The position numbers and the translations under genes were made by a program. From Nitrospinaceae bacterium (GTDB lineage: Bacteria; UBA8248): a stretch of DNA of 55,771 nt. Positions 16,644 through 26,713 of the stretch are shown here, one piece after another (within the stretch, counting starts at the first letter, position 1; each line of letters starts with the position of its first letter). The notes below the pieces were generated by a model. That model was not told the DNA's origin and made no database searches. It saw nothing but the letters and a program-made list of their open reading frames with translations. The stretch is from NCBI GenBank assembly GCA_018669005.1, contig JABJAL010000055.1, positions 1 to 55,771 of the forward strand, read 5' to 3'.

Positions 16644-17392
16644 TAAACAGCTCCCTTTAAAGCGGCTCGTATGAACTCCCGATTCATTTTCGCAATATGG
16701 CTCACGCTAATTTCCTTGGGGCAAACCGCCTCACATTCAGCATGATTGGTGCAATTTCCAAAACCCTCGTCATCCATTTGGCCCACCATGCTGAGCACCC
16801 GCTGGGTGCGCTCGGCCTCGCCCTGGGGTAGATGCGCAAGCTGGGAGACTTTTGCCGCAACAAAAAGCATGGCCGAGCCGTTTGGGCACGAGGCCGCGCA
16901 GGCGCCGCAACCGATGCAGGAGGCCGCGTCCATCGCCGTATCAGCAGCCTCCTTGGGTACCAGGATTGCGTTGGCGTCCACGGCGCTCCCCATGTTGGCG
17001 GTGATATAGCCGCCAGCCTGAATGATTCGATCGAAGGAGGAGCGGTCCACGGCCAGATCCTTTAAAACCGGGAACGGCGTCGCCCGCCAGGGCTCTATCG
17101 TGATCGTGTCGCCATCCTTGTAGCGCCGCATGTGAAGCTGGCAGACGGTGCCGCCCTGATCAGGGCCGTGCGGGACACCGTCGATGGTGAGCGAGCACAT
17201 TCCACAAATGCCCTCGCGGCAATCGCTGTCAAAGGCGATGGACTCCTCGCCCTTCTCAACAAGGCTGTCGCTTAACACATCAAGCATCTCAAGAAACGAC
17301 ATGTCAGGGCTGACATCCTTCATCTCATAGGTTTCAAATTTGCCCTTGTCGCGGCTATCGTTCTGTCTCCATATACGCAGGGTTAAATGCAT
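16643..17392 (-). CDS. sdhB: Succinate dehydrogenase/fumarate reductase iron-sulfur subunit
   Basis: This is the electron-transfer subunit (249 aa) of complex II, carrying electrons from the flavoprotein to the membrane quinone. The [2Fe-2S] ligands are in [16 protein letters not shown], the [4Fe-4S] ligands in [16 protein letters not shown], and the [3Fe-4S] ligands in [16 protein letters not shown]. The order and spacing fit the B-type (non-classical) Sdh/Frd subunit. Its ATG overlaps the sdhA stop by one base, and its stop overlaps the next gene (selenothioredoxin copy 2) by one base. The five genes sdhC-sdhA-sdhB-selenoTrx-selenoTrx therefore look like one transcript. Confidence 0.96.
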   Translation of the reverse strand: MHLTLRIWRQNDSRDKGKFETYEMKDVSPDMSFLEMLDVLSDSLVEKGEESIAFDSDCREGICGMCSLTIDGVPHGPDQGGTVCQLHMRRYKDGDTITIEPWRATPFPVLKDLAVDRSSFDRIIQAGGYITANMGSAVDANAILVPKEAADTAMDAASCIGCGACAASCPNGSAMLFVAAKVSQLAHLPQGEAERTQRVLSMVGQMDDEGFGNCTNHAECEAVCPKEISVSHIAKMNREFIRAALKGAV

Positions 17393-19299
17393 TATTTGTA
17401 GCTCCTCACTGCGAGATGGACTTCCTCGAATTCGAGTTCTTCCTTATGTAGAACCGGCGCGCCACCAGTATATTCCCATGCACCAACATAGGAGAAATTC
17501 TCATCATCACGCTTGGCCTCGCCCTCCTCGGACTGATGCTCCTCGCGGAAGTGGCCGCCACAAGATTCCTCCCGGTGGAGCGCGTCTGTGACGAGCAATT
17601 CGCCAAATTCAAGAAAATCAGCGACCCGACCCGCCCTCTCAAGCTCCTTGTTCAGGTCATCGCCCGTTCCCGTCACCTTGACGTTCTGCCAAAACTCCTC
17701 ACGAAGGGCGGGTATCATGTCGAGCGCTGACTTGAGACCCTCCTCGTTTCGCGCCATACCGCATTTATCCCACATGATGTGACCAAGCTCGCGGTGGAAG
17801 GAGTTGGCCGTACGCCGCCCATCTACGGCAAGGATTTTCTTTATCTTTTCATCAACCTCGCCGGTGGCCTCCCGGAATGCCTCATGGTCGGTACCCACCT
17901 CGCCCGGCGCCTGGCCGGCGAGATACTCGGAGATGGTCGTGGGAATGACAAAGTAGCCATCCGCCAGACCCTGCATAAGCGCGCTCGCGCCAAGTCGGTT
18001 CGCCCCGTGGTCCGAAAAGTTCGCCTCACCCAGAACATAGAGGCCCGGCACGTTGCTCATCAAATCATAGTCCACCCACAGACCACCCATCGTGTAATGA
18101 ATGGCCGGGTAAATCCGCATGGGCAACTGGTAGGCATTCTCGCCCGTGATGCGCTCGTACATATCAAAGAGGTTGCCGTAGCGCTGCTGAATGGTGGTGA
18201 GCCCCAGCCTGTCGATGGCGTCCCTGAAATCGAGATAGACACCCAGGGCGCCGGGGCCGATGCCTCGCCCCTCATCGCAAGCACGCTTGGCAGCACGCGA
18301 GGAAATATCGCGCGGCGCCAGGTTGCCAAAACTCGGGTACATACGCTCAAGGTAATAATCACGCTCGGCATCGGGGATATCGCTCGGCGAGCGAGTGTCG
18401 CCCTGTTTCTTGGGAACCCAGATGCGCCCGTCGTTCCTAAGCGATTCACTCATGAGGGTAAGCTTCGACTGATGGTCGCCGCTGACCGGAATACATGTGG
18501 GGTGAATCTGCGTGTAGCACGGGTTGGCGAATAGCGCGCCTTTTTTGTGCGCTCGCCACGCCGCCGTAACATTGTTGCCCACGGCATTCGTCGAGAGATA
18601 GAAGACGGGACCATAGCCGCCGGTCGCCAGAATCACGGCGTCCGCCGCCCAGGTCTCGATCTTACCGGTAACGAGGTCTCGGGTGACAATGCCCTTGGCA
18701 TGTCCGTCCACCAAAACGAGGTCGAGCATCTCTGTGCGCGGGTGCATAGTCACCTGCCCGTTGCCGATCTGGCGACTTAGCGCCGAGTAGACGCCGAGAA
18801 GAAGTTGCTGACCGGTCTGGCCCCGTGCATAGAAAGTGCGAGACACTTGCGCGCCGCCGAACGAGCGGTTGTCCAGTGTGCCGCCATACTCTCTGGCAAA
18901 GGGCACGCCCATGGCCACACTCTGGTCGATGATGGCGTTGCTCACCTCGGCGAGGCGATGGACGTTTGCCTCGCGCGAGCGAAAGTCACCTCCCTTTACG
19001 GTGTCATAGAAGAGGCGGTGTACGCTGTCGCCGTCGTTCTGATAATTCTTGGCGGCGTTGATGCCTCCCTGTGCAGCGATGGAGTGTGCGCGCCGGGAGC
19101 TGTCCTGAAAACAGAAACAATCGACGTTGTAGCCTAGCTCTGCGAGCGAGGCCGCCCCACCGCCTCCGGCAAGTCCCGAGCCGACGACGATGATGTTGTA
19201 CTTTCTCTTGTTTGAGGGGTTGACTAGCTTGCCCTCAAATTTGCGTTTTTCCCATTTCCCGGCCATGGGCCCCGAGGGGATTTTCGCGTCCAGTTTCAT
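17392..19299 (-). CDS. sdhA: Succinate dehydrogenase/fumarate reductase flavoprotein subunit
   Basis: This is the catalytic flavoprotein of 635 aa that oxidises succinate or reduces fumarate. The FAD dinucleotide fold is [20 protein letters not shown] near residue 37. The FAD attachment region is [16 protein letters not shown], whose His is the expected covalent flavin ligand. The active-site stretch includes [14 protein letters not shown] and a later Arg-rich part ([20 protein letters not shown]). The overall form is the Bacillus/Bacteroidetes-type SdhA with a three-gene operon. It starts 20 bases after the sdhC stop. Confidence 0.96.
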   Translation of the reverse strand: MKLDAKIPSGPMAGKWEKRKFEGKLVNPSNKRKYNIIVVGSGLAGGGGAASLAELGYNVDCFCFQDSSRRAHSIAAQGGINAAKNYQNDGDSVHRLFYDTVKGGDFRSREANVHRLAEVSNAIIDQSVAMGVPFAREYGGTLDNRSFGGAQVSRTFYARGQTGQQLLLGVYSALSRQIGNGQVTMHPRTEMLDLVLVDGHAKGIVTRDLVTGKIETWAADAVILATGGYGPVFYLSTNAVGNNVTAAWRAHKKGALFANPCYTQIHPTCIPVSGDHQSKLTLMSESLRNDGRIWVPKKQGDTRSPSDIPDAERDYYLERMYPSFGNLAPRDISSRAAKRACDEGRGIGPGALGVYLDFRDAIDRLGLTTIQQRYGNLFDMYERITGENAYQLPMRIYPAIHYTMGGLWVDYDLMSNVPGLYVLGEANFSDHGANRLGASALMQGLADGYFVIPTTISEYLAGQAPGEVGTDHEAFREATGEVDEKIKKILAVDGRRTANSFHRELGHIMWDKCGMARNEEGLKSALDMIPALREEFWQNVKVTGTGDDLNKELERAGRVADFLEFGELLVTDALHREESCGGHFREEHQSEEGEAKRDDENFSYVGAWEYTGGAPVLHKEELEFEEVHLAVRSYK

Positions 19300-19318
19300 G
19301 CGGTGTGTCTCCTCAGGG

Positions 19319-19996
19319 TTAGTGGAGTCTGCCTGACAGAACGGCGAGCGGAATAGATACGAACCCGATAAAAATCAAAATAGCCACCACCGGGCCCAGC
19401 TTCGTTGAAAAGGGTCTGAACTTTGGGCCGTACAAGCCAAATGTTTGAAACAAGCTGGTAAGCCCGTGACTCAAATGAGAGGCCAGCAAGAGCATGGCGA
19501 CGATGTAGGCACCCGTGACGGTGGGGTTTGAAAATCCACTAACCACCATCCCGTAAACATCGGGCCTGCCTTTGACGTCGAACATACGAAGATACTCGGG
19601 GTTCGTCACGCCCAGCGTGTAATGGAGCAGGTGGTAGACGACGAACGCCAGGATGATAATGCCGCTGACGAGTATCGTCCGCGCGGCGTAGCTCGTCGCC
19701 ATAAAGCTCGATACGGCATATGCCACAGGCCGGGCGGCACGATTCTGCCGGTTGACCCTTATCGCCGAGGCGATATGAACGGCGAAGACAACGAGAAGAC
19801 CCAGCCGGGCGCCCCAAAGGAGCCCTCCCCGTTCTTTTAACCAGTGCGCGTAGGTGTTCATGGCGTCGGGGCCGGCGAACATAAGCAAATTGCCCGTCAG
19901 ATGACCCACGAGGAACCCGAACAGGAGCACCCCAGTCGCTGCCATCACCAGCTTGGCGCCGATGGAGGTCAGGTACCAGTGAGAGTTTTGATTCAT
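19319..19996 (-). CDS. sdhC: Succinate dehydrogenase cytochrome b subunit (B-type membrane anchor)
   Basis: This is a single membrane anchor of 225 aa with about five transmembrane helices, the form found in three-subunit di-heme complex II. Conserved features are the opening [27 protein letters not shown] (read as two adjacent segments), [24 protein letters not shown] and [19 protein letters not shown]. These supply the His residues for two haems b. GGGAG precedes the ATG. The leader has a GGGCC-N4-GGCCC hairpin directly before the Shine-Dalgarno sequence. It is the first gene of the sdhCAB-selenothioredoxin operon. Confidence 0.94.
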   Translation of the reverse strand: MNQNSHWYLTSIGAKLVMAATGVLLFGFLVGHLTGNLLMFAGPDAMNTYAHWLKERGGLLWGARLGLLVVFAVHIASAIRVNRQNRAARPVAYAVSSFMATSYAARTILVSGIIILAFVVYHLLHYTLGVTNPEYLRMFDVKGRPDVYGMVVSGFSNPTVTGAYIVAMLLLASHLSHGLTSLFQTFGLYGPKFRPFSTKLGPVVAILIFIGFVSIPLAVLSGRLH

Positions 19997-20055
19997 TTAC
20001 GACTCCCGGGCCATTCGGCCCTATGATGAAAAAATCAGAAGATATAACTCGCGCA

Positions 20056-20085
20056 AATGTAAGGGCAATTGCGCTCAAAGGTCAA
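20056..20085 (-). promoter_or_regulatory. Probable promoter of the sdhCAB operon
   Basis: On the minus strand TTGACC (20080-20085) is followed after 18 bases by TACATT (20056-20061), about 60 bases before the sdhC start. It is the best sigma70-like match in the 150-base gap, but the -10 box is imperfect. Confidence 0.45.
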
Positions 20086-20147
20086 CCGTATCAGGCGTTT
20101 CGGGGCATCGATAGGGCTTATCGCTACCGGCGGGCATATATTATATA

Positions 20148-21017
20148 TCAATTTGCCTTGCCCGAAATAGCCTCAGAGGGGGCATCGTTTAACGCCCAGT
20201 TGTACTCATGGTTGAAAATCTCCTCTGCCCGCTCAAGGTGCTCGGCCAACGCCTGCGAGGCGAATTTCCTCAAATGTTGAATAACAGCCGCATCGCTACC
20301 GCCAAAATCGACTGCGTACCATTCGAATATGCTCGAAACTATCAACCCCCAACGGCCAAAATGCGCCCCGCGCGGGTGGTTGATGTAGTCCCTTGCCGCC
20401 TTATCTAACATGGCCTCTAGACGCTCTGCCTCCCAAGGAATCGGTGCAACATTGGGGCAACCCACCGAGGCGCAGTTCACTGCGTAGTGAATTCGCGGGT
20501 CGCGCCAAATGGGCCTGAGAATACGGTGCTCAATATCGTTCAGGCTGACCTTCTCGCCTTCGATGACGATGAGTTTTTTATCCCAGGGCCCGAAAGCGAA
20601 CCAGCCAGGCGAAATGTTTATCCGCAGAATTGATGCGACCGGATAGTGATCGAGAATCACTTTTATGGTGAGGGCATTATAGAGATTCACCCAGTAGGCG
20701 AACTGCTCGGCCCGGCGGAGGCGGCTGACAGGCGCGGCGGAAAGCTCACCAATGTAGGCATCAAGACGGCGGCGACTCTCGCCCTTGACCTTCGCGTAGG
20801 CCACGCGGGTTATCCCATCTTTGCCCGCTATAAGGAATTTTTTAAGAAAATCAGCCCAGGGGGAATGATCGATACGGATTTGAGAGCTCGGGTCATTCAT
20901 CTGCCAGCGGGACCAAAGATCAGCCTTGGGCGCGGCAGCCCGCACAGGGGCGGCGCCTAAATGAAGCGCCAACAGGAATAATAAGGCGAGCGTCATTTTG
21001 CGGAACAAGATATTCAT
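20148..21017 (-). CDS. DUF547-domain exported protein
   Basis: This protein of about 289 aa has a signal peptide (MNILFRKMTLALLFLLAL, cleavage near VRAA-AP). The DUF547 core follows: QFAYWVNLYNALTIKVILDH, then HRILRPIWRDPRIHYAVNCA and SVGCPNVAP, with the conserved His and Cys residues in place. DUF547 proteins are exported and of poorly known function; a thiol-protease-like relation has been suggested. I set the start at 21017, where the signal peptide begins. The gene lies upstream of sdhC on the same strand but has its own 150-base gap with a promoter-like sequence. Confidence 0.85.
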   Translation of the reverse strand: MNILFRKMTLALLFLLALHLGAAPVRAAAPKADLWSRWQMNDPSSQIRIDHSPWADFLKKFLIAGKDGITRVAYAKVKGESRRRLDAYIGELSAAPVSRLRRAEQFAYWVNLYNALTIKVILDHYPVASILRINISPGWFAFGPWDKKLIVIEGEKVSLNDIEHRILRPIWRDPRIHYAVNCASVGCPNVAPIPWEAERLEAMLDKAARDYINHPRGAHFGRWGLIVSSIFEWYAVDFGGSDAAVIQHLRKFASQALAEHLERAEEIFNHEYNWALNDAPSEAISGKAN

Positions 21018-21130
21018 GCCCAAAGCGCAATCTCCGCTTCCCAATTCATACCGGCCGGTCCCTCAGCCGACCAGCCTATCGGCTACCCAGTACATCAAAC
21101 ACCGGTTGCGCCACCCTATTCCCCACGATG

Positions 21131-23176
21131 TCATTGCACCGACGGGCCGAGGGTGTAAATCACTAGCCCCTCAGAGCGCCAGAGTGGCTCTCGCTCCTCC
21201 AGGTGTTTTGTCAACGGGCCTGTATCTATAGGAAATCCCGGCAGCGAGGGGGGAGACGATTCAAAGTAAAAGTGAGTAAACCTCCTTTTTAAAAGCTCTT
21301 TTTCTGCCTCGGCGCCACTTGGCCCCCCAAGAAAGAACTTCATCAAGGGCGGCGCCTCGATCAAGACGTGTGGTCGCCAGCCCAGCGTCGAGGCAGTGAG
21401 ACGCTCTGAGCGATAGAACGTTATCGGCCTAGCATCAGGAGGCAGGCGACCCGGCCAGCCAGCCTGAAATCGCGCTGTCGGGTTCATGGCGAGCATCCGC
21501 GCCTCAAGGCCAGGCGATCGGGACACCGTCCTGAATGCGCGTTTGAGACGATTGTCCAGGTGCGTGGGAATCACCGCCAGCGCCACAAGGAGGCTCCATG
21601 CCACAGGCACCGCCGCCCGATGCGTGAGAAGGCGGCCAACCCCCTCTTTATTTAAAATGCGGGCGATGAGCCCCCCCGCTATTGCGGCGGCACATACGGC
21701 CGAGAGCGCCGAGATGAAAAGCGCATAACGCGATGGGAATTTGCCTGAAAAAACCACTGTCGCAACAGCCACCGAAGTGGCGATGGCAATGAGGAGGGGA
21801 TACACCCCTCTCGGTGCAAGCCGCGGCCAGAGAGCCCCGAAAATGAAAAAAAACGGGGCCGAGGGAAGCGCCAACAAAAGCATGCGAGCACCAGTATCGA
21901 GGCGGCTCGCCTGAGCATCCCGATAGCCCTGAACCGCAAAATCAAAGTAGCGCGGATTCTCAAGTTTTCCGAAAAATGAGGCCAGCAATGGGTAGAGTGG
22001 ATTGCCCAACTCAATAAGATTTTTCGCCAACATGGGGGCAAGCCCCACGGCGATACCGGCGGCGACCCAGCCCGCCAGCCGGAGGCGATCTTTCATCCCG
22101 AGCGGCACGAGAGGGATAAACATGAAACCTGCCCCAAGGCCGATGGCGGCCAGGCCCGAGGTTAGCTTGACGCCCGAGGCTGCGCCGATGATCAAGCCGC
22201 CCAAAAGCGCCCAGCGCCGACCCACATCACCCCAAAGACGCATCGCCTCTAAAAACGCGAGCGCCCCGCCCATCTGAAGCGTGGCGATGAAAAGATCGGA
22301 TTTAGGTGCGACGATGAGAAGCGGAAAACGCCTGACGTGATAAACATCAATCCGCATCCCGGCAAATAACAGGGCGGCGAAAAGACCGAGCGCCAAGGCC
22401 TCTCTTTCGCCAAGGGGCAAGAGCCTGCGTGTGAGGCAGACGATTCCGAGCGCCGTGCCGCCCAACCCTAAAATTACATGAAGAAGCTGCGCCAAGGTGA
22501 AAAGCGACACATCCGACGGGGTGAAAAGCGCCACAGCCGTCAGAAGAAACTCCCAGTAACCCGTGGTGGCGAAAAAAAACGGGCTCTCAGGTATAGAGAC
22601 GACATCGCCCGCCGAAGCGAACATGCGCGCGAAGGCAACATTGTAGGCCAGCGCATCCGGGGACTGGGGTGAGGGATAGAGCGCCTCGATCAAAGCGCCA
22701 AGAAAAATAAGAGAGAGGACGCCTCCCAACACTCTCGCCGCCACCTTCGCCGGCTCGCCCGCCTGCCCCTCCTCTCGGATACGCGCCGGGGTCGCCCCTA
22801 AAGCGGTCGGCTCATCGTCTTTCATAAAAGCCCATAGCGCCGCAGCCACAGCAAGCGCCAAAACCTGAAGCGGGTGGAGCCAGCCCGCCTCGGCCACCAC
22901 ATATACAACGGCAGAAAAGAGCAGAAATCCCGTGCATGCAGAAAGCAATAACCTCTCAAGCCTATCCTCGGGAATTAATTCCGCTCGCCCAAGTGCCCAG
23001 CGGCCAATCACCACCAATAAAAGCGCCACTCCCCCCGCCATCAAAAGATGGAGCGCATGGAGCATCCAGAGCCACCCAGCCCGATCCAACACCCCGGCCG
23101 GATCAAGGCGCCAAAAAATCAGGGGCGCCGCCAGCAGACCAAGCCCCGCCCTTTTCATAATCAAACTCACTACCAT
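21131..23176 (-). CDS. Polytopic membrane glycosyltransferase-like protein (GT-C style)
   Basis: This 681-aa protein has about 12-14 hydrophobic segments across residues 10-520, then a C-terminal soluble part of about 150 residues. Long loops after the second third and the segment SPQSPDALAYNVAFARMFAS resemble GT-C enzymes, which transfer sugars from polyprenyl-phosphate donors at the periplasmic face. The usual paired acidic residues in the first loop are not obvious, so the enzyme class is an inference. GGAGG lies four bases before the first ATG; an alternative ATG at 23158 exists. Confidence 0.65.
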   Translation of the reverse strand: MVVSLIMKRAGLGLLAAPLIFWRLDPAGVLDRAGWLWMLHALHLLMAGGVALLLVVIGRWALGRAELIPEDRLERLLLSACTGFLLFSAVVYVVAEAGWLHPLQVLALAVAAALWAFMKDDEPTALGATPARIREEGQAGEPAKVAARVLGGVLSLIFLGALIEALYPSPQSPDALAYNVAFARMFASAGDVVSIPESPFFFATTGYWEFLLTAVALFTPSDVSLFTLAQLLHVILGLGGTALGIVCLTRRLLPLGEREALALGLFAALLFAGMRIDVYHVRRFPLLIVAPKSDLFIATLQMGGALAFLEAMRLWGDVGRRWALLGGLIIGAASGVKLTSGLAAIGLGAGFMFIPLVPLGMKDRLRLAGWVAAGIAVGLAPMLAKNLIELGNPLYPLLASFFGKLENPRYFDFAVQGYRDAQASRLDTGARMLLLALPSAPFFFIFGALWPRLAPRGVYPLLIAIATSVAVATVVFSGKFPSRYALFISALSAVCAAAIAGGLIARILNKEGVGRLLTHRAAVPVAWSLLVALAVIPTHLDNRLKRAFRTVSRSPGLEARMLAMNPTARFQAGWPGRLPPDARPITFYRSERLTASTLGWRPHVLIEAPPLMKFFLGGPSGAEAEKELLKRRFTHFYFESSPPSLPGFPIDTGPLTKHLEEREPLWRSEGLVIYTLGPSVQ

Positions 23177-23598
23177 TTATCCTCCATCGTGTTGTTTCAA
23201 GGTGCCTTTTAAGATGTCCATCATGGCGTAAATTACGCTCCAAGAGCCAGCCGCCCAGATAATTCGCGACAATTAAAAAAAATTGAGGCGCTCAAGGACC
23301 TGAAACCCGCCCTTTCCCCCTACTCACCCTCGAATTCTCCCAAAATGTGACCCAGCCCGCCCCCTTTTGAAGCAAAAGTGTGGCGAACTTCACATTTTCC
23401 ACGTTGACCTATTTGGACAACACGCACGTATTTTCATTAAAGCGATTGACACCCTTGCTATATTTATTAAGCAGCTTTCATCAGAGATTTATTTACTAAA
23501 AAGCCTTTCAGACAACGCAACGAGGACCGGGAAAATTGACATGACGCGGCAGGGGGCCTCGTCATGTCACAGAAGCCGAACAGGGGAATTGAAATACC
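23177..23598. other. Intergenic region between divergent genes
   Basis: This 422-base gap carries the upstream regions of the membrane glycosyltransferase-like gene and the CheY-TPR gene. A TTGACA hexamer (23446-23451) on the plus strand has an AT-rich stretch after it but no good -10 box at 16-18 bases. I see no gene or repeat. Confidence 0.45.
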
Positions 23599-24876
23599 AT
23601 GATAGATCCATCAGCAAGAACACTCATAGTTACCGATCGTCCCTTATCGAGGACACGGCTTACCAACATGCTACACGCCACAGGACTTGAATTCGTCCAC
23701 AGCGCCGACAGCAGAGAGACGGCGATGGAAGCCCTCCTGAATCTGCCCGTCGATTTCATCCTGTGCGACCTCATGACGGAAAACTTCGAAGGATTTGATT
23801 TTCTCCGCGACGTTCGCAACATGAGTCTCACGACCTACCTGCCCTTCATGCTCATGTGCGGCTACGGTCAGATGGAAAAAGCAGACTATGCCGTGGGCAA
23901 AGATCTCGATGTGAGCGGCTATGTATTCAAGCCCATCTCGCCCAAAGCGATGGAAGATGAAATTGCGTCAACCATGAAAATTCACAGGGCATCTATTAAA
24001 TCCTTCGTCCACCTCTACCGCGCCGCCGCATTTTTGGACGTCAAAGATTATGACGATGCGAGGATAGAACTAAAAACCGCCCTTCATAAAGGAAGTCGCT
24101 CCTCGCGCATTTGGAATGACTCGGGCACCCTTTTCGAGGACATGGGCAACGACCCCGAGGCGCGGATGTGCTACGAGGCATCAATCAAACTGGACAGGAA
24201 CTATGCCAAGCCACACAGCAGCATCGGGCAACTACTGCTAAAGCAAAACAAGACTGAACTTGCCTGCCAGTATTTCCGAAAAGCGGTGAGCATCAGCCCC
24301 CGTAGCACAGAGCGCCAGTTCGCCCTTGCCAAGGCGCTGCTCGATACCGGGGACATCGAGGGTGCGAGGCTCGCCGTCAAACGCGCCGTCCAGGGAACCC
24401 GGAGGGAGTACGGCTCGCCAGAGCATCAAGCCGTTGACAGCGCCGCCGCCGCCGAGTTCTACCTCTCGGCTGGCTACACCGATTTGGCCGAGGAGGCGTT
24501 CACCGACGCCCTCAAGGGCGATCCCGAAAACATCCATTACTACAACCGGCTGGGGATGACCTTCAGACGACAGAAACAATTCCAGAAATCCTTGAACAGC
24601 TACACAAAAGCCCTTGATATCGCGCCCGAGGACACTGTCATCCTCTACAACATTGCGCTCGCGCTGGCGGAGCTTGGAAATTACACTTCCTCGGCCACCA
24701 CACTCCAAAAGGCGTTGCTAATTGACGAGAACTTCAAGGACGCCAGAGGGCTCCTCAAGATGCTCGAAGACAAAATAGGCGGCCCTGCCCTGCATGAAGT
24801 TATTGAAACCTCATCTTCGCTGGATATCTTTCCAAATCCGAACAGCGCCCCCTTGGCCACCCGCCTAGCTAGCTAA
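23599..24876 (+). CDS. Response-regulator receiver domain fused to TPR repeats
   Basis: This 425-aa protein has an N-terminal CheY-like receiver at about residues 8-125. FILCDLM carries the phosphoacceptor Asp, and YVFKPIS carries the conserved Lys-Pro. Several tetratricopeptide repeats follow from about residue 135 to 390 (for example YYNRLGMTFRRQKQFQKSL and ALDIAPEDTVILYNIALAL). There is no DNA-binding output domain, so it probably acts by phosphorylation-controlled protein contacts. No kinase gene is adjacent. The last 30 residues look disordered. Confidence 0.92.
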   Translation: MIDPSARTLIVTDRPLSRTRLTNMLHATGLEFVHSADSRETAMEALLNLPVDFILCDLMTENFEGFDFLRDVRNMSLTTYLPFMLMCGYGQMEKADYAVGKDLDVSGYVFKPISPKAMEDEIASTMKIHRASIKSFVHLYRAAAFLDVKDYDDARIELKTALHKGSRSSRIWNDSGTLFEDMGNDPEARMCYEASIKLDRNYAKPHSSIGQLLLKQNKTELACQYFRKAVSISPRSTERQFALAKALLDTGDIEGARLAVKRAVQGTRREYGSPEHQAVDSAAAAEFYLSAGYTDLAEEAFTDALKGDPENIHYYNRLGMTFRRQKQFQKSLNSYTKALDIAPEDTVILYNIALALAELGNYTSSATTLQKALLIDENFKDARGLLKMLEDKIGGPALHEVIETSSSLDIFPNPNSAPLATRLAS

Positions 24877-25345
24877 GAGCCCCCCCCCGCCTGGACAGGA
24901 GTCACGCAAAACGAGCAATTCCCGTCATAAATGTTCAAAACTCATTGAAAATAAGTGGAAGAAGATACACCAAACCCATCTACCAGCTTTTATTGCTTAA
25001 AAACCCAACTTTTCAAAAAAACCATATTTGAGGCTTTAATCAAGGTCCCTCGGGCGAGCAAGGAGCGGGCAAAGCACACAAAAACAACATAAGTCATTAC
25101 ATTTCAAATATTTTCATGATGCCCTGATTTTTATTCAGCTCGCCGCATTCATCTATCATCCGAATCCTTAATTTCCCATAATAATATTTCAAATACCAAT
25201 TCTTATCTTTTTTGGGGAAAGTGATTGAATTAGCTATTATTTTCTTGTCTCAAATCACACTTAGAGGTATAATTAATGAAATTAAAGTAATTTACATGTA
25301 TTCGCCCTGTCTTTATCGGTATGTGAATTTTACTTCTCGCTACCG
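24877..25345. other. AT-rich intergenic region
   Basis: This 469-base gap is strikingly AT-rich compared with flanking genes. It holds one good sigma70-like promoter (25245-25273) for the STN/HEAT gene. No RNA gene or coding frame with support was seen. The composition change may mark horizontally acquired or rearranged DNA, consistent with the broken genes that follow. Confidence 0.5.
25245..25273 (+). promoter_or_regulatory. Sigma70-like promoter of the STN/HEAT gene
   Basis: TTGTCT (25245-25250), a 17-base spacer and a perfect TATAAT (25268-25273) lie about 70 bases before the ATG at 25346. Confidence 0.65.
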
Positions 25346-26593
25346 ATGGAATATGAAATGCCGCCAAGAATTAGCAATACAAACTCAAATAGTTCAAGCT
25401 TGCGTAAAGAATTTTGCGCATATTTATGTATTTTTATATTTGTCACAATTTTTTCCACTTCGGCGGTATTCGCTGCTGAAGTGCCGGGCTCAACGCTCAA
25501 GAGCGTTTCATCTCCGCCCGGCAAAAATTCTGCCCTCCTGAAATCAGGCAATACCGACAAAGCAAAAATATCGCCCCTCGAAACAGCCAGCGTCGCCTAC
25601 GACGCCTCGCGCGACCTTCTCTCCATCCGGGCGAACTTCATCCCTCTTGGCGATTTGGTTCGGCGAATTTCCAAGAAGACTTCTATTTCAATCAAGGTAT
25701 TGAGCAAAAAACTGCTCGATGAAGAAATCAGGTTCCAGATTGAAAACAAACCCCTTGAAGCGGCCCTCAAAAAACTTTTCAAGGACAGATACAATGCCAC
25801 CTACTCCTACTCGGCCAAAAAAACGACGGGCAAACTAACCAGCCGTCCCCGGCTTTCAAAAATTTTCATTCTCTCGCGAATCGCCGGGACATCGCCTGAC
25901 CGACAAAACGCTGGCTCTCCTCTTAGTGATGGCGCTGCCAAAATCACGGTCTCCTCTTTAAGTAGCGAGCCCGCAACGGCGAGCGCCTCTGTTCCCGAGA
26001 GCAGGCCTGAGAGCAACACCGATGCCGGGGCGCTTCTCGCCGCAATCGAGGACAAGCTGGGTAACTGGCATCCATCGAACACGCCCGAGGATTTAGAGAA
26101 TCTCAAAAAAGACCTCGAAAAACTTAAAGAGCTTGCACCCGAGCAAAAACCCGACCCCGCCGCGATTGCCCCTGTTGTCGATTCGCTGGCGGGCGTTTTG
26201 AAGGACAGTGAATTAGACACCAGCCTCCGTGTCAATGCCGCCGAGGTGCTCGGCCTCCTCGGGAGCGAGCGGGCTGTGGGGCCGCTCACTGAGGTATTCC
26301 GGCGCAAGGAGCGAATCGTGCGCGATGCCGCCGCGAGCAGTCTTGTCAAAATCGGGAGCCCCGAGGCCGTGGGCGCCGTGTTTAAGGTTTTTGAGGAATA
26401 CAGGAGCTTCAACATGCACGCGAGCGCTATTGGCGCGCTTGCTAGTAGCGGCGAAGCTGACGCGCTCTTTTTTGAAGATGGCGAGCATCTCGGCCCCGGC
26501 GCCGGGTTTATTGGGGCACTTGAGGGCGTAGTAGTCCACTTTTCGGATTCGATCGGCCATCGCAAGACTCCTTTTCGAGAGACTGGGTTTTAA
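25346..26593 (+). CDS. Exported STN-domain/HEAT-repeat protein with a chimeric C-terminus
   Basis: A signal segment (YLCIFIFVTIFSTSAVFA) ends at about residue 43. An STN-like domain follows at about 85-155 (IPLGDLVRRISKKTSISIKV, then PLEAALKKLFKDRYNATYSY), as in secretin and TonB N-termini. After a Ser/Pro-rich linker come HEAT-like repeats at about 270-375 (VNAAEVLGLLGSERAVGPL, AASSLVKIGSPEAVGAVF, HASAIGALASSGEAD). From about residue 368 the frame is the antisense of a truncated ACT-domain gene that begins at 26560 on the other strand. The last 45 or so residues are therefore probably not native and the HEAT array is cut short. Confidence 0.75.
   Translation: MEYEMPPRISNTNSNSSSLRKEFCAYLCIFIFVTIFSTSAVFAAEVPGSTLKSVSSPPGKNSALLKSGNTDKAKISPLETASVAYDASRDLLSIRANFIPLGDLVRRISKKTSISIKVLSKKLLDEEIRFQIENKPLEAALKKLFKDRYNATYSYSAKKTTGKLTSRPRLSKIFILSRIAGTSPDRQNAGSPLSDGAAKITVSSLSSEPATASASVPESRPESNTDAGALLAAIEDKLGNWHPSNTPEDLENLKKDLEKLKELAPEQKPDPAAIAPVVDSLAGVLKDSELDTSLRVNAAEVLGLLGSERAVGPLTEVFRRKERIVRDAAASSLVKIGSPEAVGAVFKVFEEYRSFNMHASAIGALASSGEADALFFEDGEHLGPGAGFIGALEGVVVHFSDSIGHRKTPFRETGF
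26446..26560 (-). pseudogene. 5' fragment of an ACT-domain protein gene, truncated
   Basis: On the minus strand a perfect AAAGGAG stands seven bases before an ATG. The first 38 or so codons read MADRIRKVDYYALKCPNK and PGAGAEMLAIFKKERVSF, which is the start I remember for small ACT-domain proteins (…RKVDYY…PNKPGEGAxxLxxLxxAxV). After codon 38 the similarity ends, and the frame is merely the antisense of the HEAT repeats. The gene has evidently lost its 3' part at a junction near 26440-26455. It is a gene remnant, not a complete product. Confidence 0.65.
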
Positions 26594-26713
26594 AAGAGGG
26601 CGGAGCAGAACAATCTGATCTCATCGCATAGTCACGATATCATTCAGTATAGTCTTGAATGCAAATTCGGGCCAGGAAAAATTGTCAGGGCGCCACTCCG
26701 GGGCGGGCCAACC

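Noticed and set aside
26213-26560. Complete 115-aa minus-strand protein
   Set aside because: Only the first 38 or so codons resemble an ACT-domain protein; the rest is antisense of HEAT repeats.
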